A stretch of DNA of 8,087 bases from Leptolinea sp. UBA1437 (lineage in GTDB: Bacteria > Chloroflexota > Anaerolineae > Anaerolineales > Anaerolineaceae). Under the pieces are notes generated by a model. The model worked only from the letters and a program-made list of their open reading frames with translations, was not told the DNA's origin and made no database searches. The stretch is taken from NCBI GenBank assembly GCA_002329625.1, contig DCTP01000047.1, positions 1 through 8,087 of the forward strand, read 5' to 3'. Shown in pieces: positions 7,195 through 8,087 of the stretch. Every line of letters starts with the position of its first letter. Within the stretch, counting starts at the first letter, position 1. The position numbers and the translations under genes were made by a program.

Positions 7195-7223
7195 TTGGCA
7201 CACTTTTTGCAACTTAGTTTAAA
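7195..7223 (+). promoter_or_regulatory. Promoter of the muramidase gene, readable as sigma-54 or sigma-70
   Basis: TGGCAC (7196-7201), 5 bp, then TTGCA (7207-7211) matches the -24/-12 core of sigma-54 promoters, with the GG and GC pairs exactly 10 bp apart; transcription would start near 7222. The same stretch also reads as sigma-70: TTGGCA at 7195-7200 (5 of 6), a 17-bp spacer and TTTAAA at 7218-7223 (4 of 6). Either would leave a leader of about 40 nt. The sequence alone cannot decide. No sigma-54 activator gene is in the window. Confidence 0.45.
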
Positions 7224-7267
7224 GCAGATAAAGCAACGGAAGCAAGATCGTTCGGAAGGGAGGGCGA

Positions 7268-8035
7268 GTGGCAAAACGTAGAGCATTGGGGATCGATGTC
7301 AGCCATTGGCAAGGGAATGTCGATTTTAAAAAAGCCAAAAAAGCCGGAGCATCTTTTGCGATTATTAAAGCCAGCCAAAACGTATGGTACGATGACAAGT
7401 TCCAACAGAATTGGGCAAATGCCAAAGATGCAAAAATAATCCGGGGCGCTTATCATTTTTTTGATATGCGGGACGGATCCAAATCTCCCAAAGAACAAGC
7501 AAGATATTTTGCCGGCCTTTTGAAAGAAGATATGGGAGAGCTGCGACCGGTCATGGATTTTGAATCTCCTGGAGTGAATGGTTATCCTCAGTTGCCTGAC
7601 CATGATACCTGTGTTCGGCATGTTGTCGACTTTATGAATGCTTTTTACAAGGAAACCAACCTGTATCCGATGTTATATACGAATCTTGCCGGAATTACCC
7701 GCCTTTCTCCTCTAAGTCGATTCCTGTCCGCAAAGGAGCTTTGGATCGCCTGGTATTACACAAAATCCAATCAACCCAAGATCGGTGATTGGCCTCGTTG
7801 GCGGATTTGGCAATATAAAGTGACCGGAAACGGTTTGGCATTCGGTGCCGAATCCTCCGGATTGGATATTAATGCTTTTAATGGCACCGAAGAAGATTTA
7901 TATAAATACGCTAACGCTCTGGGTATCTCGCCCACCCCGTTGACGATGAATAAATCCACCGACGATTTTCTGCCCGATAGCCTGAAGGGTGATCTGGCGG
8001 ATGACCTGAAGGATCCACAACTCAAAATCGAATAA
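7268..8035 (+). CDS. Glycoside hydrolase family 25 muramidase (lysozyme)
   Basis: A 255-residue GH25 enzyme expected to cut the N-acetylmuramic acid to N-acetylglucosamine bond of peptidoglycan. The family signature GIDVSHWQG is at 8-16 (D10), AYHFF at 61-65, and the catalytic DxE, MDFE, at 96-99 with E99 the likely acid. LYTNL (136-140), LWIAWY (158-163), WRIWQY (178-183) and LDINAF (199-204) complete the barrel. The single domain takes up about 215 residues and is intact. The remaining 40 residues form an acidic tail with no wall-binding repeats. There is no signal peptide: the N-terminus MAKRR leads straight into the barrel. The enzyme would therefore need a phage-type holin, another export route or cell lysis to reach the wall. 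The start is GTG 7268, supported by GGGAGG at 7258-7263. No other phage genes flank it. It is transcribed from its own promoter after the strong terminator. Confidence 0.92.
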   Translation: MAKRRALGIDVSHWQGNVDFKKAKKAGASFAIIKASQNVWYDDKFQQNWANAKDAKIIRGAYHFFDMRDGSKSPKEQARYFAGLLKEDMGELRPVMDFESPGVNGYPQLPDHDTCVRHVVDFMNAFYKETNLYPMLYTNLAGITRLSPLSRFLSAKELWIAWYYTKSNQPKIGDWPRWRIWQYKVTGNGLAFGAESSGLDINAFNGTEEDLYKYANALGISPTPLTMNKSTDDFLPDSLKGDLADDLKDPQLKIE

Positions 8036-8043
8036 TTCTTCCT

Positions 8044-8061
8044 CTTGTTTTTTGAAACAAG
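8044..8061 (+). terminator. Weak hairpin after the muramidase gene
   Basis: CTTGTTT (8044-8050) and AAACAAG (8055-8061) form a 7-bp stem with a TTTG loop, 9 nt after the stop codon. The stem is AT-rich and no T-run follows, so it is a poor terminator. The window ends 26 bases later. Confidence 0.25.
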
Positions 8062-8087
8062 TATTACCATTGCAAATGAAACGCCCC

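Noticed and set aside
7268..8035. Prophage remnant around the muramidase
   Set aside because: No integrase, holin, structural gene or attachment-site repeat is visible on either side within the window.
1..8087. Multigene defence or mobile system linking the dynamin to the other genes
   Set aside because: The genes lie on different strands with separate promoters and terminators, and no nuclease, toxin, transposase or sensor gene is present.

Overview
The window is about 8.1 kb of bacterial DNA of moderate to low GC (estimated by eye, not counted). It holds six full-length protein genes and no RNA genes, mobile elements or CRISPR. The gene set is an M28/glutaminyl-cyclotransferase-like zinc enzyme, a bacterial dynamin-like GTPase, a GT39-type membrane glycosyltransferase, an RseP-like site-2 protease, a HEAT-repeat protein with an acidic tail and a GH25 muramidase. 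This mix, with Shine-Dalgarno sites and TATAAT -10 boxes, would fit a low-GC member of the Anaerolineae (Chloroflexota). That assignment is an inference from gene types, and no marker gene in the window fixes it.

Layout, left to right. (1) 1-983: the M28 gene with its own TATAAT box and Shine-Dalgarno site; the likely start is ATG at 69. (2) 984-2870: a 174-bp gap with a second TATAAT box, then the dynamin-like GTPase. (3) 2893-4263 on the minus strand: the glycosyltransferase, convergent with the dynamin gene and only 22 bp from it. (4) 4264-4647: a divergent intergenic region rich in inverted repeats. It contains a promoter for the rightward operon and two RNA hairpins in that operon's predicted 5' leader. 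(5) 4648-7061: a two-gene operon of site-2 protease and HEAT-repeat protein, 2 nt apart, closed by a strong terminator at 7101-7134. (6) 7062-8035: the muramidase, preceded by a promoter that reads equally well as sigma-54 or sigma-70. The last 52 bases show only a weak hairpin.

Four of the products are membrane-linked or act on the envelope: an anchored M28 enzyme, a membrane-inserting dynamin, a polytopic glycosyltransferase and an intramembrane protease. The muramidase would act on peptidoglycan but has no visible export signal. Apart from the protease/HEAT pair, each gene looks like its own transcription unit, so a shared pathway is not demonstrated. I did not find a convincing new multigene system. 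The most unusual items are the structured leader and repeated octamers of the divergent region, the tightly coupled protease and HEAT protein, and the double-reading promoter of the muramidase.
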